Source: Sabulitectum sp964386635
Lineage (GTDB): Bacteria; Fermentibacterota; Fermentibacteria; Fermentibacterales; JCC-6
Direction: 5' to 3'
Assembly (NCBI GenBank): GCA_964386635.1
Contig: CAYLRO010000028.1
Coordinates: 1 to 39,455 of the forward strand
DNA: 39,455 bases
Shown: positions 39,351 through 39,455 of the stretch, one piece after another
How positions within the stretch are numbered: the stretch's first letter is position 1
How the letters are laid out: each line of letters begins with the position of its first letter
The notes under the pieces: model-generated
What the model saw: the letters and a program-made list of their open reading frames with translations, nothing else
Told to the model about the DNA's origin: nothing
The model's database searches: none
Position numbers and translations under genes: made by a program

Positions 39351-39455
39351 GTTTCTCCCATGCTTCTCTGGTAACCTGATAGACATAATGATGGACAGGA
39401 GCAGTATATCCAGCCATTTCCTCCGGGAATCGATACACTGCTTCCCCTTTTCTTA
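39343..39455 (-). CDS. C-terminal end of an unidentified protein (continues past window)
   Basis: On the minus strand a frame is open from the window edge to a TGA at 39343-39345 and encodes about 37 residues with a protein-like composition (V-Y-R-F-P-E-E-M-A-G-Y, H-H-Y-V-Y-Q-V-T-R-E-A-W-E-K-L-S). It converges on the propeller gene with an eight-base overlap, like other gene ends in the window. It is too short to name. Confidence 0.5.
   Translation of the reverse strand, partial: RKGEAVYRFPEEMAGYTAPVHHYVYQVTREAWEKLS

Noticed and set aside
1..39455. CRISPR arrays, tRNA genes, rRNA genes, insertion sequences, integrase or phage genes
   Set aside because: I looked for regular direct repeats, cloverleaf sequences with CCA ends, transposase motifs and terminal inverted repeats and saw none; the window reads as ordinary chromosome.

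Overview
The window is a gene-dense chromosomal segment of moderate GC from a Gram-negative bacterium: about 39 protein genes, almost no intergenic space, and no tRNA, rRNA, CRISPR array, insertion sequence or prophage that I could see. An OmpA-like outer-membrane protein, lipoproteins with lipoboxes, six-bladed-propeller lipoproteins, a barrel-like secreted protein, and secreted proteins sharing a C-terminal W-A-x-I-K motif point to a deep lineage near the FCB group (Fermentibacteria-like or a similar candidate phylum). That placement is inference from gene content. TTG starts are unusually common, and many neighbouring genes overlap by four bases (NTGA).

Layout. 1-1937: the end of an oligopeptidase B-like S9 peptidase (+), then a cNMP-binding diguanylate cyclase and a secreted hypothetical protein (both -). 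2030-4677: three tandem paralogous secreted Asp-box proteins (+), flanked by strong terminators. 4777-6301: a DUF5343-like protein and a TauE/SafE permease (+). 6352-15367: a conserved housekeeping operon on the minus strand, phoH - pgpH - ybeY - corC-like - recO - glyQS - valS. 15432-16383: a coiled-coil lipoprotein and a LysM protein (-). 16566-18963: a membrane GAF-GADEF protein and a VanZ-like protein (-). 19201-26169: rho - rpmE - yqhQ (DUF1385) - prfA - prmC - ispG - glnA (+). 26179-27950: a propeller lipoprotein and a small secreted protein (+). 27947-29293: an arylsulfotransferase-like protein (-). 29460-30209: a metallo-beta-lactamase-fold hydrolase (+). 30176-34662: a tightly overlapping minus-strand operon (barrel-like protein, zinc-ribbon-like membrane protein, rnd, nth, cyclase-family hydrolase, small helical protein). 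34684-37091: divergent acylphosphatase (-) and OmpA-family protein (+). 37153-39350: an AEC transporter and a second propeller lipoprotein (+), then the 3' end of another minus-strand gene.

Functionally, the two large operons combine translation (ValRS, GlyRS, RF1 and its methyltransferase, L31, YbeY), transcription termination (Rho), repair (RecO), isoprenoid synthesis (IspG) and ammonia assimilation (GlnA). The islands between them are envelope and secreted proteins plus nucleotide second-messenger enzymes (two GGDEF-type proteins and a PgpH-type c-di-AMP phosphodiesterase). The most unfamiliar material is the secreted triplet with its near-identical C-terminal tail.
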